NCBI RefSeq assembly: GCF_004364645.1
Contig: NZ_SOAW01000002.1
Coordinates: 551,823 to 615,822 of the forward strand
DNA length: 64,000 nucleotides
From: Naumannella halotolerans
GTDB lineage: Bacteria; Actinomycetota; Actinomycetes; Propionibacteriales; Propionibacteriaceae
Direction of reading: 5' to 3'
The translations under genes and the position numbers were made by a program. Positions 32,849-41,360 of this stretch are shown piece after piece. The notes beneath the pieces are model-generated. The model was not told where the DNA came from. It saw only the letters and a list, made by a program, of their open reading frames with translations, and made no database searches. How positions within the stretch are numbered: position 1 is the first letter of the stretch; the number at the start of each line of letters is the position of its first letter.

Positions 32849-34839
32849 TGGCTGTGGTTGATCTTGATCCGTCCAGCTACCGGGTCCACGACCTGTGGAT
32901 CCCGATGTCCGACGGCATCCGGCTGCATGCCCGGGCCTGGTTGCCGGCCACGGAGGTTCGGGTGCCGGCTCTGCTGGAGTATCTGCCGTACCGACTGGAC
33001 GACTGGACCTCGGTTCGCGACAGCGAACGCCACCCCTGGTACGCCGCCCATGGGTACGCCTCGGTCCGGGTGGACATCCGGGGGACCGGCAGCTCCGAAG
33101 GGCTCTTCGTCGATGAGTACTCCGAGGTCGAACTCGACGACGGGGAGGAGGTCATCGCCTGGTTGGCCGCGCAACCGTGGTGCGACGGCAAGGTCGGCAT
33201 GTTCGGCATCTCCTGGGGTGGCTTCAATTCTTTGCAACTCGCTCAGCGATGCCCTGAACCGTTGAAGGCGATCGTCACCGTCTGCTCCACCGACGACCGC
33301 TACGACAACGATGTGCACTACCTGGGTGGCTCGGTCCTGGCCATCGACATGGCGGCCTGGGCGGGAACCATGCTGGCCTTCGCCTCCCGGCCGCCGCGAC
33401 CGGAGGTCGTCGGCCCCGGATGGGTCGAGCAATGGCGTCAACGCCTTGCCGAGCAGCAACCGCTGGGGCCGATCTGGTTGTCGCACGGGCGCCGCGACGA
33501 CTACTGGCGCAGGGGCAGCGTGTGCGAGGACTACCCCGCCATCCGGGCGGCGGTGCTGGCAGTCGGCGGATGGAACGATCCGTACCGGGACACCGTGCTG
33601 CGACTGCTGGAGAACCTCGAGTCCCCGGTGAAGGGGATCATCGGCCCCTGGTCGCACCAGTATCCCGATCGCGGATTGGCTCCGGGTCCGGGGATCGACT
33701 TCCTCGGTGAGACCTTGCGGTGGTGGGATCGCTGGTTGAAGGGGATCGACACCGGTGTCGAGGACGAACCCGCCCTGCGCGCATGGGTGACCGAGTCCGA
33801 GCCGCCGGCCACCTACGTCGAGGTGGCGGCGGGTCGATGGGTCGGTGTGGACTGGCCGGGATCGGCGTCGAGTGCGGTGCTCGGTCTCGGTGCGGAGGGC
33901 GAGACCGCGATCGTCGCCTCGCCCTGGGCGACCGGGCAGGATGCCGGGCGCTTCTTCCCGTTCGGCAATGCCGGCGACCTCCCGTCCGACCAGCGGGCCG
34001 AGGATGGACGCTCGGTCGGCATCGATTTTCCGCTGGACGAATCCGTCACGGTGCTCGGCCGTGCGGTGGCCAGCCTCCGCCTGCAATCCAGTCACGACCG
34101 AGGCCAGGTGATCGTCCGGCTGTGTGATGTGGCCCCGGACGGGACATCCAGACTGGTCAGTCGGGGGGTGTTGAATCTGCGTCGTCGCAAGGGGATGGAG
34201 TGTGATGACGCGCTGCTGCCCGGGGAACCGGTGGAGGTACGAGTGCCGCTGGTCGCCGCAGGGTACGAGTTCGCCGCCGGGCATCGGCTGCGGGTCGCAC
34301 TGAGCAACCATTACTGGCCATGGGTCTGGCCCCATCCGGTCGATGCGGAACTGCAGGTCGACCTCGGGGCGAGCACACTCGAGCTGCCGCTGCTCGATGC
34401 CGATCCTGCACCGGTGGAATTCGGGGCCGCAGTGCACACACGGCCGATCCCGATCAGTGCGCCGGCCGGCGCTGTCGAGCCCGGGCCGGAGCGCGTGATC
34501 AGTCATGACGTGGTTTCGGGGGAGACGATCATCACGGTCGACCCGCGGTACGGCGGCACCCGACACTATCCGGACGGGTTGGACTTCTGGGAGGAGACCG
34601 AGGAGACCTATTCCATCCGCGAGGGTGATCCGACCTCCCCGCGGACCGAGTCGAACTGGATGATCAGACTCGCCAACGACGGCTGGTCGGCAACTGTCCG
34701 TACCCGCTCGGTGATCAGCTGCACCGAGACCGAGTTCATCGTCGACAGCTTTGTCCTGGCAGTTGCCGAGATCGACGGTGTGGAACAGACCGTCGCCGAT
34801 CATCACCGACGCGACACAGTCTCCCGGGACTCGGTGTGA
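32848..34839 (+). CDS. CocE/NonD-family hydrolase (X-Pro dipeptidyl-peptidase-like)
   Basis: A 663-residue alpha/beta hydrolase with an N-terminal catalytic domain and a C-terminal jelly-roll (X-Pro dipeptidyl-peptidase C-terminal) domain. The nucleophile Ser is in FGISWGGFNSLQ, the Asp in VGGWNDPYRDT and the His in IGPWSHQYPDRG. The oxyanion region is VRVDIRGTGSSEG. Relatives cleave cocaine esters, beta-lactam amides or proline peptides. Co-transcription with the importer suggests it hydrolyses the imported compound. No signal peptide, so it is cytoplasmic. Its end overlaps the TetR gene. Confidence 0.9.
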   Translation: MAVVDLDPSSYRVHDLWIPMSDGIRLHARAWLPATEVRVPALLEYLPYRLDDWTSVRDSERHPWYAAHGYASVRVDIRGTGSSEGLFVDEYSEVELDDGEEVIAWLAAQPWCDGKVGMFGISWGGFNSLQLAQRCPEPLKAIVTVCSTDDRYDNDVHYLGGSVLAIDMAAWAGTMLAFASRPPRPEVVGPGWVEQWRQRLAEQQPLGPIWLSHGRRDDYWRRGSVCEDYPAIRAAVLAVGGWNDPYRDTVLRLLENLESPVKGIIGPWSHQYPDRGLAPGPGIDFLGETLRWWDRWLKGIDTGVEDEPALRAWVTESEPPATYVEVAAGRWVGVDWPGSASSAVLGLGAEGETAIVASPWATGQDAGRFFPFGNAGDLPSDQRAEDGRSVGIDFPLDESVTVLGRAVASLRLQSSHDRGQVIVRLCDVAPDGTSRLVSRGVLNLRRRKGMECDDALLPGEPVEVRVPLVAAGYEFAAGHRLRVALSNHYWPWVWPHPVDAELQVDLGASTLELPLLDADPAPVEFGAAVHTRPIPISAPAGAVEPGPERVISHDVVSGETIITVDPRYGGTRHYPDGLDFWEETEETYSIREGDPTSPRTESNWMIRLANDGWSATVRTRSVISCTETEFIVDSFVLAVAEIDGVEQTVADHHRRDTVSRDSV

Positions 34840-35450
34840 ACCGCAGATTGGCCCCCGATCTGAGGCGACAACAGATCATCGCCGCTGCCAGGACGGTGAT
34901 CGTCGAACGGGGGTTGGCGGCGACGTCCCTGCGCGACATCGCCGCCGCTGCGCAGGTGTCGGTGGGGACGGTGACCTATCACTTCGTCGGTGTCGACGAG
35001 ATCCTCAGCGCGGTGGTGATCACCGAATCGGAGAGCTTCTACGCCAAGGTGGTCCAGGCAGCCGACTCCGAGCCCGATCCCCGTCGAGCAATGTTGATCC
35101 TGATCGACTCGCTGTTCGGCGACCCTGACAAGACCTCCGAACACTGGAAGATCTGGGCCGACTACTGGGCAGCCACCGCGCGTCGGCCGGAGATCGCCGA
35201 CGCCTATGCCGACCGAATCCGGCACTGGCAGAACTGCCTGGAACGGGTGATCGCGCGTGGGGTGAGCGACTCGACCTTCCGGTCGGTGGATCCCAATGCC
35301 ACTGCACTGAAGATGGCGGCCTACTCCGACGGACTCGGCATCCAGATGTCACAGCAGGTGACCGGATTGGATCACCGCACCGCCCATCGGTGGCTGGTCG
35401 ACTTCGCCGAACTGCTGCTCGGCCCAGTGAGTCGGCCGGCGCCGGGGTGA
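34836..35450 (+). CDS. TetR-family transcriptional regulator
   Basis: A 204-residue protein. Its N-terminal HTH reads DLRRQQIIAAARTVIVERGL, then AATSLRDIAAAAQVSVGTVT and YHFVGVDEIL. The C-terminal helical domain (HWKIWADYWAATARRPEIAD) resembles BetI/AcrR-like regulators. GTG 34836 overlaps the hydrolase stop (GTGA). As last gene of the operon it probably represses it through the palindrome at 27721-27738. Confidence 0.88.
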   Translation: MNRRLAPDLRRQQIIAAARTVIVERGLAATSLRDIAAAAQVSVGTVTYHFVGVDEILSAVVITESESFYAKVVQAADSEPDPRRAMLILIDSLFGDPDKTSEHWKIWADYWAATARRPEIADAYADRIRHWQNCLERVIARGVSDSTFRSVDPNATALKMAAYSDGLGIQMSQQVTGLDHRTAHRWLVDFAELLLGPVSRPAPG

Positions 35451-35648
35451 TGGCTGCCCGCCGATCCACCCGTGGATCAGGAAATGCGTGCATAGGCCAC
35501 TCTCAGCAACGGAATCCGTAGCCAAACGCAACCCAAACAAAAGTTCCGATTGTGTAACACCGAAAACGAGTGGCTGCCTAACCGGTAATCGTCCGGCATA
35601 ATTCTCCCGACGAGCGTGGCCGACGACCACGCCCAGGAGGGGAACGAG
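35451..35648 (+). promoter_or_regulatory. Intergenic region ahead of the amidohydrolase
   Basis: This region is AT-richer than its neighbours. It has a CATAAT -10-like hexamer at 35598-35603 without a convincing -35. A small inverted repeat, GCGTGG/CCACGC (35614-35619 and 35627-35632), lies just ahead of the AGGAGG ribosome site. It could hold both the promoter and an operator of the amidohydrolase gene. Confidence 0.35.
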
Positions 35649-36400
35649 ATGCCCTCCGAACCGACTCGCCGGGTGATCATCGCCAACGGTCGTCTCTTCG
35701 TCGACGGTTACGTCCGGGATCAACCGATTGCCGTCGAGGACGGACGGATCAGCGCGATCGGCCAGGAGGCCGTCGACGCCTTGGCGCCGCGTCGCACCGA
35801 GGAGATCGATGCCGGCGGCGGACTGGTCCTGCCGGGGTTCCAGGATTCACACATCCACGTCCACCACGCCGGACGAGACCTGGTCACGATCGACCTGACC
35901 GAGTCCGACACGGTCGAGGGATACCTGCGACAGATCGCGACCTACGCTCGCAACCACCCCGAAGCCGAGTGGATCCGTGGCGGCGGGTGGTCGATGCCGG
36001 CCTTCCCCGGCGGTGTCCCGACTGCCGCGATGCTGGACGCCGTCGTCAGCGACCGCCCGGTGTACCTGCCGAACAGCGACGGGCACGGTGCCTGGGTCAA
36101 CTCCAAGGCGATGGAACTCGCGGGCATCGATGCCGGCACACCGCAACCGGCCGACGGTCGGATCGAGGTCGATGCCGAGGGCTATCCGGTCGGTTGCCTG
36201 CAGGAAGGCGCCATGGAACTGGTGTCCAGGCTGGTGCCGAAGTTCACCGACGCCGAGCTGGACGAGGGATTCCTGCGGGCGCAGCGCCGTCTGCTGTCCT
36301 GGGGTGTCACCGCCTGGCAGGACGCGATGGTCGAATCCGGTGAGCGCGGCTTGGACAACCTCGCCTCCTATCGCCGATTGGACGGCTCCGGTGAGTTCGC
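35649..36400 (+). pseudogene. Amidohydrolase (YtcJ-like), C-terminally truncated
   Basis: ATG 35649 with AGGAGG upstream. About 250 residues match the first half of YtcJ-type amidohydrolases: IIANGRLFVDGYVRDQPIAV, metal-site motif GFQDSHIHVHHAGRDLVTID, WIRGGGWSMPAFPGG, then YLPNSDGHGAWVNSKAMELA. Around 36395-36405 homology-like sequence ends within GSGEF, and the frame runs on to 36503 through an unrelated basic stretch. Full proteins are about 530-560 residues and need the lost half for metal binding and catalysis, so this is a broken gene. The break coincides with that of the opposite-strand cbrC-like gene. Confidence 0.8.
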
Positions 36401-36821
36401 AGTAGAGACGGATCCCACCCGAGACCACCCTCGACCTCGGCGGCGAAATCGGGCTCGTCCAGCAGTGAGACCTCCACTGCTCCTGCTGCCACGACGGGTA
36501 TGACGGTGTGCGCGTGCTCACTTCCATCGCTTCGTCGACGTCGACGGTGACTGGCAGCCCGGGCTCATGCGGGACGCCGTCGATACCTGCGTAGTCCGAG
36601 AACACGCCTTCGAACACGCGAGCAGCCGTTCCATCTGCTACGCACCACGGGCAGATGTACTCCACCTCGTCGACGGCATAGAACGACCCGGTATATCGCA
36701 GCGCGCGGTCCTCCCCGCACGCATCACACGTCCCGGAAACACTCTCGAAAACACCCAAGTCATATGCATTGGGGTGAAAGCGAAACATCGGAAGCGCCTC
36801 GGACGAGGCTGCGGTCTGCAT
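36396..36821 (-). pseudogene. CbrC/UPF0167-family protein, truncated and frameshifted
   Basis: From ATG 36821 the frame encodes the family start: ALPMFRFHPNAYDLGVFESV, paired cysteines in CDACGEDRALRYTG and YICPWCVADGTAA, then TPSYPSWQQEQWRSHC. A one-base shift follows, after which DEPDFAAEVEGGLGWDPSLL continues in another frame up to about 36396. There it meets the amidohydrolase remnant. The cysteines could bind zinc. E. coli CbrC is linked to colicin resistance, but the family role is unclear. Confidence 0.75.
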
Positions 36822-36924
36822 GTGACGATTCTCCCATCAGACCCACCCTCGGATGCCCCACCGTCGGTCATGCAAGCATGAGGCCGGTCGCGACGGCGGA
36901 ACCAGCACGTTTAGCAACGCCGCC

Positions 36925-37133
36925 TAGGGCGATGGCGGCCGCTCGGGCTGCTTCGACCGGTGCGTCGTCATTTCTTCTGCAGCAATGGCCTCCAGCAGGC
37001 ATGTCAGGGGGCCGTTCCTGCGGGAGGGATCGTGGAGGGTTGTCGTTCCTGCGGGAGGGGTCGTGGAGGATGGTCGTTCTTGCAGAAGGGACGCGGAGAG
37101 CGGGCCGCTCCTGCAGGAGACATGGTCGCCGCC
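36925..37133 (+). repeat. Dispersed repeat, copy A
   Basis: The stretch with GGCTGCTTCGACCGG, then CTTCTGCAGCAATGGCCTCC, then a CTGCAGGAGA...GTCGCC end recurs in inverted orientation at 38848-39000 with many small differences. Homology seems to continue past 37133 (CCCGTCTCGT(T/C)CGAGT...TCCTGGGGC) for about 60 bases. No transposase is associated. Copy A carries an internal 31-bp tandem expansion that copy B lacks. Confidence 0.7.
37014..37133 (+). repeat. 31-bp tandem repeat inside copy A
   Basis: Units start with GTTCCTGCGGGAGGG or close variants, at 37014, 37045, 37076 and (partial) 37107, each 31 bases. The PstI-like CTGCAG core is kept in the later units. Because 31 is not a multiple of three, the array is unlikely to encode a protein repeat. 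Confidence 0.75.
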
Positions 37134-37748
37134 CCTCCCCGCACCCGACCCGTCTCGTTCGAGTGGTTCCTGGGGCGGTGCGATCGATACGTGGCGGAGT
37201 CGCGGGTGCTGTACCTGGCACATGCCGGCCACCCCGTGGTAGCCACCGTGTTGGAGCGCTGGTACGCCGGTGCCAAGCCAGGGTTCGAGTCCCGGAACGC
37301 GTGGGCGGCGGTGAGGTTCGCTGATCCCGGGGGCTGGTTGTCCGGTCGCGCCGACCGGTCGCGAGGCGGGCGATGGGGGTGTTGGTCCCGGGCGTCTGGT
37401 CGTCCGGTCGTACCGACCCGTACCGAGGCCGGCGGTGGGGGGTGTTGGTCCCGGGCGTCTGGTCGTCCGGTTGCACCGACCCATCCTGGGGCCGGAAGTG
37501 GGACCGTTCGGTGTCACCGTCGAACGGTCTCAGCAGTTTCGACCTGGCGTTGGTTCGCAACCTGAACAGCGTGCATGCCGGGCTGACCGCCCTGTTGGAA
37601 CAGGCCGATGATCATGGGGCCCGAGATCCGGATACTGGCGGTCTTCACCCCCGGTGCGAGACGCGGTGGCGGATCCCCGGTGGGCGGCAAGCGCGCTCAC
37701 AGCGCGAGACGGCGACCAGCTCCCGGGTGTGCGGAGCAAGCTGGAGGT
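37134..37748. other. Low-complexity region without a firm gene
   Basis: A plus-strand frame spans 36960-37565 and includes a protein-like stretch at 37140-37320 (SFEWFLGRCDRYVAESRVLY, then ERWYAGAKPGFESRN). It then enters GC-rich tandem repeats and ends in the approach to the oxygenase gene. It has no ribosome site and may be a gene fragment. A hairpin ACCGTTCG/CGAACGGT occurs at 37503-37528. Confidence 0.4.
37335..37502 (+). repeat. 62/63-bp tandem repeat, about 2.7 copies
   Basis: Units begin TGGT(T/C)GTCCGGT and contain GGTGTTGGTCCCGGGCGTC near their end: 37335-37396 (62), 37397-37459 (63) and 37460-37502 (partial). Very G-rich runs (GGTGGGGGGTG) occur in each. No function is evident. Confidence 0.7.
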
Positions 37749-38753
37749 ATGTCCGCTCTGCCGTTCATCGATCTCTCCCAGCTCGACAGTGACCCCGAGG
37801 CATTCCTGGCCGAACTCCGCCGGATCACCCACGAGGTCGGGTTCTTCTACCTGACCGGACACGGCGTGCCGCAGGAATTGATCGATCAGGTGCTCGAGGT
37901 CTCCCGACGCTTCTTCGCCCTGCCGGAGGCCGACAAGCTAGCGATCGAGAACGTGAACAGCCCGCAGTTCCGGGGGTACGCCAGGTTCGGCAACGAGCTC
38001 ACCAACGGTCAGACCGACTGGCGCGAGCAAGTCGACATCGGACCGGAACGAGAACCGGTGCCGCCCGGTGAGGACGTGCCCGACTTCGCACGACTGGAGG
38101 GGCCGAATCAGTGGCCCGAGGCCCTGCCGGAGTTCCGTACCGCCTTCGAACGGTGGCACGACGAACTCCACGCCGTCGGACTGAAACTCATGCGGGCCTG
38201 GGCGAGCACGCTGGGAGTCGACTCGGCCGTCTTCGACGAAGCCTTCGCCACCGCGCCGTTCCCGCTGATCAAGGTCGTCCGCTACCCGGGAACCTCCGAC
38301 CCCGAGCCGAAGCAGGGTGTCGGGGCCCACCGCGACGGGGGAGTGCTCACCCTGCTGCTGGTCGAACCGGGCAAGGGTGGGCTGCAGGTCGAACGCGACG
38401 GCGAATGGGTCGAGGCAATCGGGATCGAGGGCACCTTCATCGTCAACATCGGTGAGATGCTCGAACTGGCCACCGGCGGTTACCTGAAGGCGACCATGCA
38501 CCGGGTGATCTCGCCACCGGTCGGCAGCGAGCGGATCTCCGTACCGTTCTTCTTCAACCCCGCGCTCACCGCGACCATGCCGACCCTCGAGCTCCCCGCG
38601 GAACTGGCCGCCCGTGCCCGCGGCGTGACCGCGGACCCGACCGATTCGCCGATCCTGCAGCTCTACGGTGAGAACGTCCTGCGCTACCGGCTGCGCGCTC
38701 ACCCCGATGTCGCCGAGATCCACCACCCGGAGCTGCTGGCATCAAGGTCCTGA
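37749..38753 (+). CDS. 2-oxoglutarate/Fe(II)-dependent oxygenase (isopenicillin N synthase family)
   Basis: A 334-residue protein. The DIOX_N part is PFIDLSQLDSDPEAFLAELR, then EVGFFYLTGHGVPQELIDQV and FRGYARFGNELTNGQTDWRE. The catalytic jelly-roll has the iron ligands H-x-D (GVGAHRDGGVLTLLL) and a distal His in KATMHRVISP, with the 2-oxoglutarate Arg in SERISVPFFFNP. Normal length. GGAGGT lies only one base before ATG 37749, which is closer than usual, so the start could be slightly off. Substrate unknown; relatives oxidise hormones, antibiotics precursors and amino-acid derivatives. The gene is flanked by inverted copies of the dispersed repeat, suggesting acquisition as a unit. Confidence 0.88.
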   Translation: MSALPFIDLSQLDSDPEAFLAELRRITHEVGFFYLTGHGVPQELIDQVLEVSRRFFALPEADKLAIENVNSPQFRGYARFGNELTNGQTDWREQVDIGPEREPVPPGEDVPDFARLEGPNQWPEALPEFRTAFERWHDELHAVGLKLMRAWASTLGVDSAVFDEAFATAPFPLIKVVRYPGTSDPEPKQGVGAHRDGGVLTLLLVEPGKGGLQVERDGEWVEAIGIEGTFIVNIGEMLELATGGYLKATMHRVISPPVGSERISVPFFFNPALTATMPTLELPAELAARARGVTADPTDSPILQLYGENVLRYRLRAHPDVAEIHHPELLASRS

Positions 38754-39389
38754 CCGTCGCCGCAGCAGGTCACCGGGGTTCCCGCGGGTGGTCGGCGTGC
38801 CGCTGGATGCGGCCCCAGGAACTCGGACGAGACGGGGCGAGGGCAGGAGAGGTGAGGCGACGGAGTCTTCTGCAGGAACCGCCCACTCTTCGCGTCCCTC
38901 CTGCAACAACTGCCCCCCCTGACGTGCCTGCGGGAGGCCATTGCTGCAGAAGAGATAGAAGATCCGCGCCGGTCGAAGCAGCCTGAGCCGCTGCCATCGC
39001 CATCGCACCGTGCCGCATCCCGCTCTGTGCCACCGGCGGTTATCACCCGGAAGCCGGTGCTCGCTGCTGCGGCTCGATCCTCGAGACTTCTGCAGAACGT
39101 GAGTCCGGGCCAGCTCGCAAACGTGCTCAAGCACGGAGGTCTTGGCGGTGGCTGTTGGGGGTCAGGGTCGACATATTCGGCCTGACTCCGGCGATGGCGT
39201 TCTACCGAGAATCCCCGCGGACCTGCCGAGGTCTGCTCTGGTGCACACAGAAGCAGGCTCGGCCATGACTGGAGCCGCACCAGGACCAGCGGCCGTCCTG
39301 ATCACGGAATGGACACCGGGCCGCTGCATCGCGAGGGGCCGTAACCTCGTCGCCGCTGACAGCCGTCACTCCATCGAAAGGTCTTGGCC
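38754..39389. other. Intergenic region holding repeat copy B
   Basis: Apart from the inverted repeat copy at 38848-39000 I find no gene with a ribosome site and plausible product. A MetE-family gene follows; I looked for a cobalamin or SAM riboswitch pattern between 39240 and 39389 and did not recognise one. Confidence 0.45.
38848..39000 (-). repeat. Dispersed repeat, copy B (inverted relative to copy A)
   Basis: Read on the minus strand this matches copy A: GGCTGCTTCGACCGG, CTTCTGCAGCAATGGCCTCC, CAGGCACGTCAGGGGG, then CCTGCAGAAGACTCCGTCGC. It has only about one unit where copy A has nearly four. The pair encloses the oxygenase gene. Confidence 0.7.
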
Positions 39390-40601
39390 ATGGGCGAGCC
39401 CATCCGTACCTCACAAGCCGGTTCACTTCCCCGTACCGAGGCGCTGATCGCGGCCAACCGCGACAGCCGGCTCGCCGACGACGGTTTCACCTTGGTCCCC
39501 GACTCCGGGTTCGACCAGGTGTTGTCGGAGCAGGTACGCGAGCTGGTCCAGCGGCAGCGAGACCTCGGCATCACGCTGCCCGGCGACGGTGAGTACGGCA
39601 AGGCCATGTCCAGCCCAGTCGACTACGGCGCCTGGTGGGTCTACATCTTCCAGCGCGTCGGCGGCCTCGCGGTCACCGAATCGAACATCATGAGCGCCGA
39701 ACCGGTCCGCAGCGAACCGGGCCACGTCCGGCTGACCTCGTTCCCGGACCGTCGGGACTGGGTGAAGTTCCGCAACGCCTACACCGACCCGACCTCGGGC
39801 ATCTCGGTGGGCAAGAACGCCACCGTGATGCCGACCACCGTCGGCCCGCTGAGCTACACCGGTCATGACCTGATCGCCGGGGACGTCGCCAACCTCCGAG
39901 CCGGTCTGGACGCCGCCGGTGTCGAACAGGGCTTCCTCACCGCGCTCTCGCCGGGCTCGGCGGCACGGATCGCGAACGAGCACTACGCCACCGATGAGGA
40001 GCACATCTGGGCCTGGGCCGATGTCCTGCGCGAGGAGTACAAGGCAATCGTCGACGCGGGACTGATCGTGCAGATCGACGACCCGTCGATCGCCGAGAAC
40101 TGGGACCAGATCAACCCCGAGCCCAGTGTCGCCGACTACCTGGCATTCACCCAGGTACGCGTCGACGCGCTGAACCATGCACTGCGCGGCCTGCCGCAAG
40201 ATCAGGTGCGCTTCCACCTGTGCTGGGGTAGCTGGCACGGCCCGCACACCACCGACATCGAGTTCCGGCGCATCGTCGACCTGATGTTGCAGATCGATGC
40301 CGGCAGCTACTCCTTCGAGGCCGGGAACGTCCGCCACGCACACGAGTGGTCGATCTGGAAGGACGTGAAACTGCCCGAGGGCAAGATCATCGTCCCCGGT
40401 GTCGTCAGCCACTCCACGAATGTGGTGGAGCATCCCGAGCTGGTCGCCGAGCGGTTGATCAACTTCGCATCGCTGGTCGGCCCGGAGAACGTGATCGGCG
40501 CCACCGACTGCGGGCTCGGCGGGCGGATCCATCCCGACATCGCCTGGGCGAAGCTGGAGAGCCTGACCGCCGGTGCGGCGATCGCGGGTACGCGGCTCTG
40601 A
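39390..40601 (+). CDS. Cobalamin-independent methionine synthase-like protein (MetE C-terminal domain family)
   Basis: A 403-residue TIM-barrel protein. It begins with RTSQAGSLPRTEAL, typical of the stand-alone MetE C-domain/epoxyalkane:CoM-transferase group. It includes GDGEYGKAMSSPVDYGAWWV, VQIDDPSIAENWD, VRFHLCWGSWHGPHTTDIEF and PGVVSHSTNVVEHPELVAER. The zinc ligands are expected to be His/Cys in the HLCWG and TDCGLGGR motifs, both present. ATG 39390 has GAAAGG upstream. The substrate is not predictable; such proteins transfer methyl or larger groups to thiols, and some serve methionine synthesis from non-folate donors. Confidence 0.85.
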   Translation: MGEPIRTSQAGSLPRTEALIAANRDSRLADDGFTLVPDSGFDQVLSEQVRELVQRQRDLGITLPGDGEYGKAMSSPVDYGAWWVYIFQRVGGLAVTESNIMSAEPVRSEPGHVRLTSFPDRRDWVKFRNAYTDPTSGISVGKNATVMPTTVGPLSYTGHDLIAGDVANLRAGLDAAGVEQGFLTALSPGSAARIANEHYATDEEHIWAWADVLREEYKAIVDAGLIVQIDDPSIAENWDQINPEPSVADYLAFTQVRVDALNHALRGLPQDQVRFHLCWGSWHGPHTTDIEFRRIVDLMLQIDAGSYSFEAGNVRHAHEWSIWKDVKLPEGKIIVPGVVSHSTNVVEHPELVAERLINFASLVGPENVIGATDCGLGGRIHPDIAWAKLESLTAGAAIAGTRL

Positions 40602-40856
40602 CTCGAGCCCGCGCCCGGTTCGGCGCGGTGAGCTCGTCGGTGGATGTGGTGTGGTCGCGAAGGTTCTCCGTAGCGCGACCGGCGGGCCGACGAGGGTGAG
40701 GTTGTGCGGGTGCCGGTGGTGAACGCTGGTGCTGCGTCGGCAACGGTGCGGGAAAACTCCGGAACTGAGCGATCCGGTACGCGAATCGTCCCGGACGGTC
40801 CGCCCGGGCCGGGACAACGGCGACACCAGTCGGTGACCGGGCGTAGCGTGGAGTAC

Positions 40857-41354
40857 ATGGATGCCACGCAGATCTTGGTCGATGCCGCCACCCGTCCCGC
40901 CGAGGCCGCCGCGGCCCTCACCGCAGGGCTCACCGCGGAGCAGTTGAACGCCCATCCCGGTGGTCACGACAACTCGATCGCCTGGTTGCTGTGGCACATC
41001 GGACGGGAGATCGACGCCCAGGTGGCGGAGCTGAGCGGTCGGCCCCCGGTCTGGGAGAACTTCCGGGACCGGTTCGAGCTGGGTGAGCTCGGCGACCAGG
41101 TCGGCTACGGGTTCACACCGCAGCAGGCGCGATCGATCGTGGTCGACGATGCCGGACTCCTGCAGCAGTACCTGCAGGCGGCCACCGACGCCTTGGTGGC
41201 GTACCTGCAGACCCTGGGCGAGGAGGATCTGGACCAGGTGATCGACACCTCTTGGGATCCGCCGGTCACTCGCGGCGCACGGCTGGTCAGCATCATCGAC
41301 GACGCCGCCCAGCACATCGGGCAGGTCGGGTACGCCAGGTCGATCGCGGGCTGA
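40857..41354 (+). CDS. DinB-family protein (DUF664, mycothiol-type)
   Basis: A 165-residue four-helix bundle protein of the DinB/YfiT-like metal-binding superfamily: SIAWLLWHIGREIDAQVAEL (first His ligand), later DDAAQHIGQVGYARSI (HxxHxGQ-type end, here AQHIGQ). Actinobacterial members are often mycothiol-dependent enzymes or detoxification proteins. The ATG at 40857 fits the start of the conserved region; the 255 bases upstream show no gene. Alone on the plus strand, convergent with the 5-oxoproline operon. Confidence 0.82.
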   Translation: MDATQILVDAATRPAEAAAALTAGLTAEQLNAHPGGHDNSIAWLLWHIGREIDAQVAELSGRPPVWENFRDRFELGELGDQVGYGFTPQQARSIVVDDAGLLQQYLQAATDALVAYLQTLGEEDLDQVIDTSWDPPVTRGARLVSIIDDAAQHIGQVGYARSIAG

Positions 41355-41360
41355 CCCCGC

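Noticed and set aside
32686..34806. 706-codon minus-strand frame
   Set aside because: Antisense to the CocE-like hydrolase, which has complete catalytic motifs; typical shadow of GC-rich coding DNA.
36925..37502. Tandem arrays as a CRISPR
   Set aside because: Units are contiguous, without unique spacers, and no cas gene is present in the window.
39240..39389. Cobalamin or SAM riboswitch before the MetE-like gene
   Set aside because: I could not find the conserved boxes of either class.
39423..41315. 630-codon minus-strand frame
   Set aside because: Antisense to the MetE-like and DinB-like genes, no family features.
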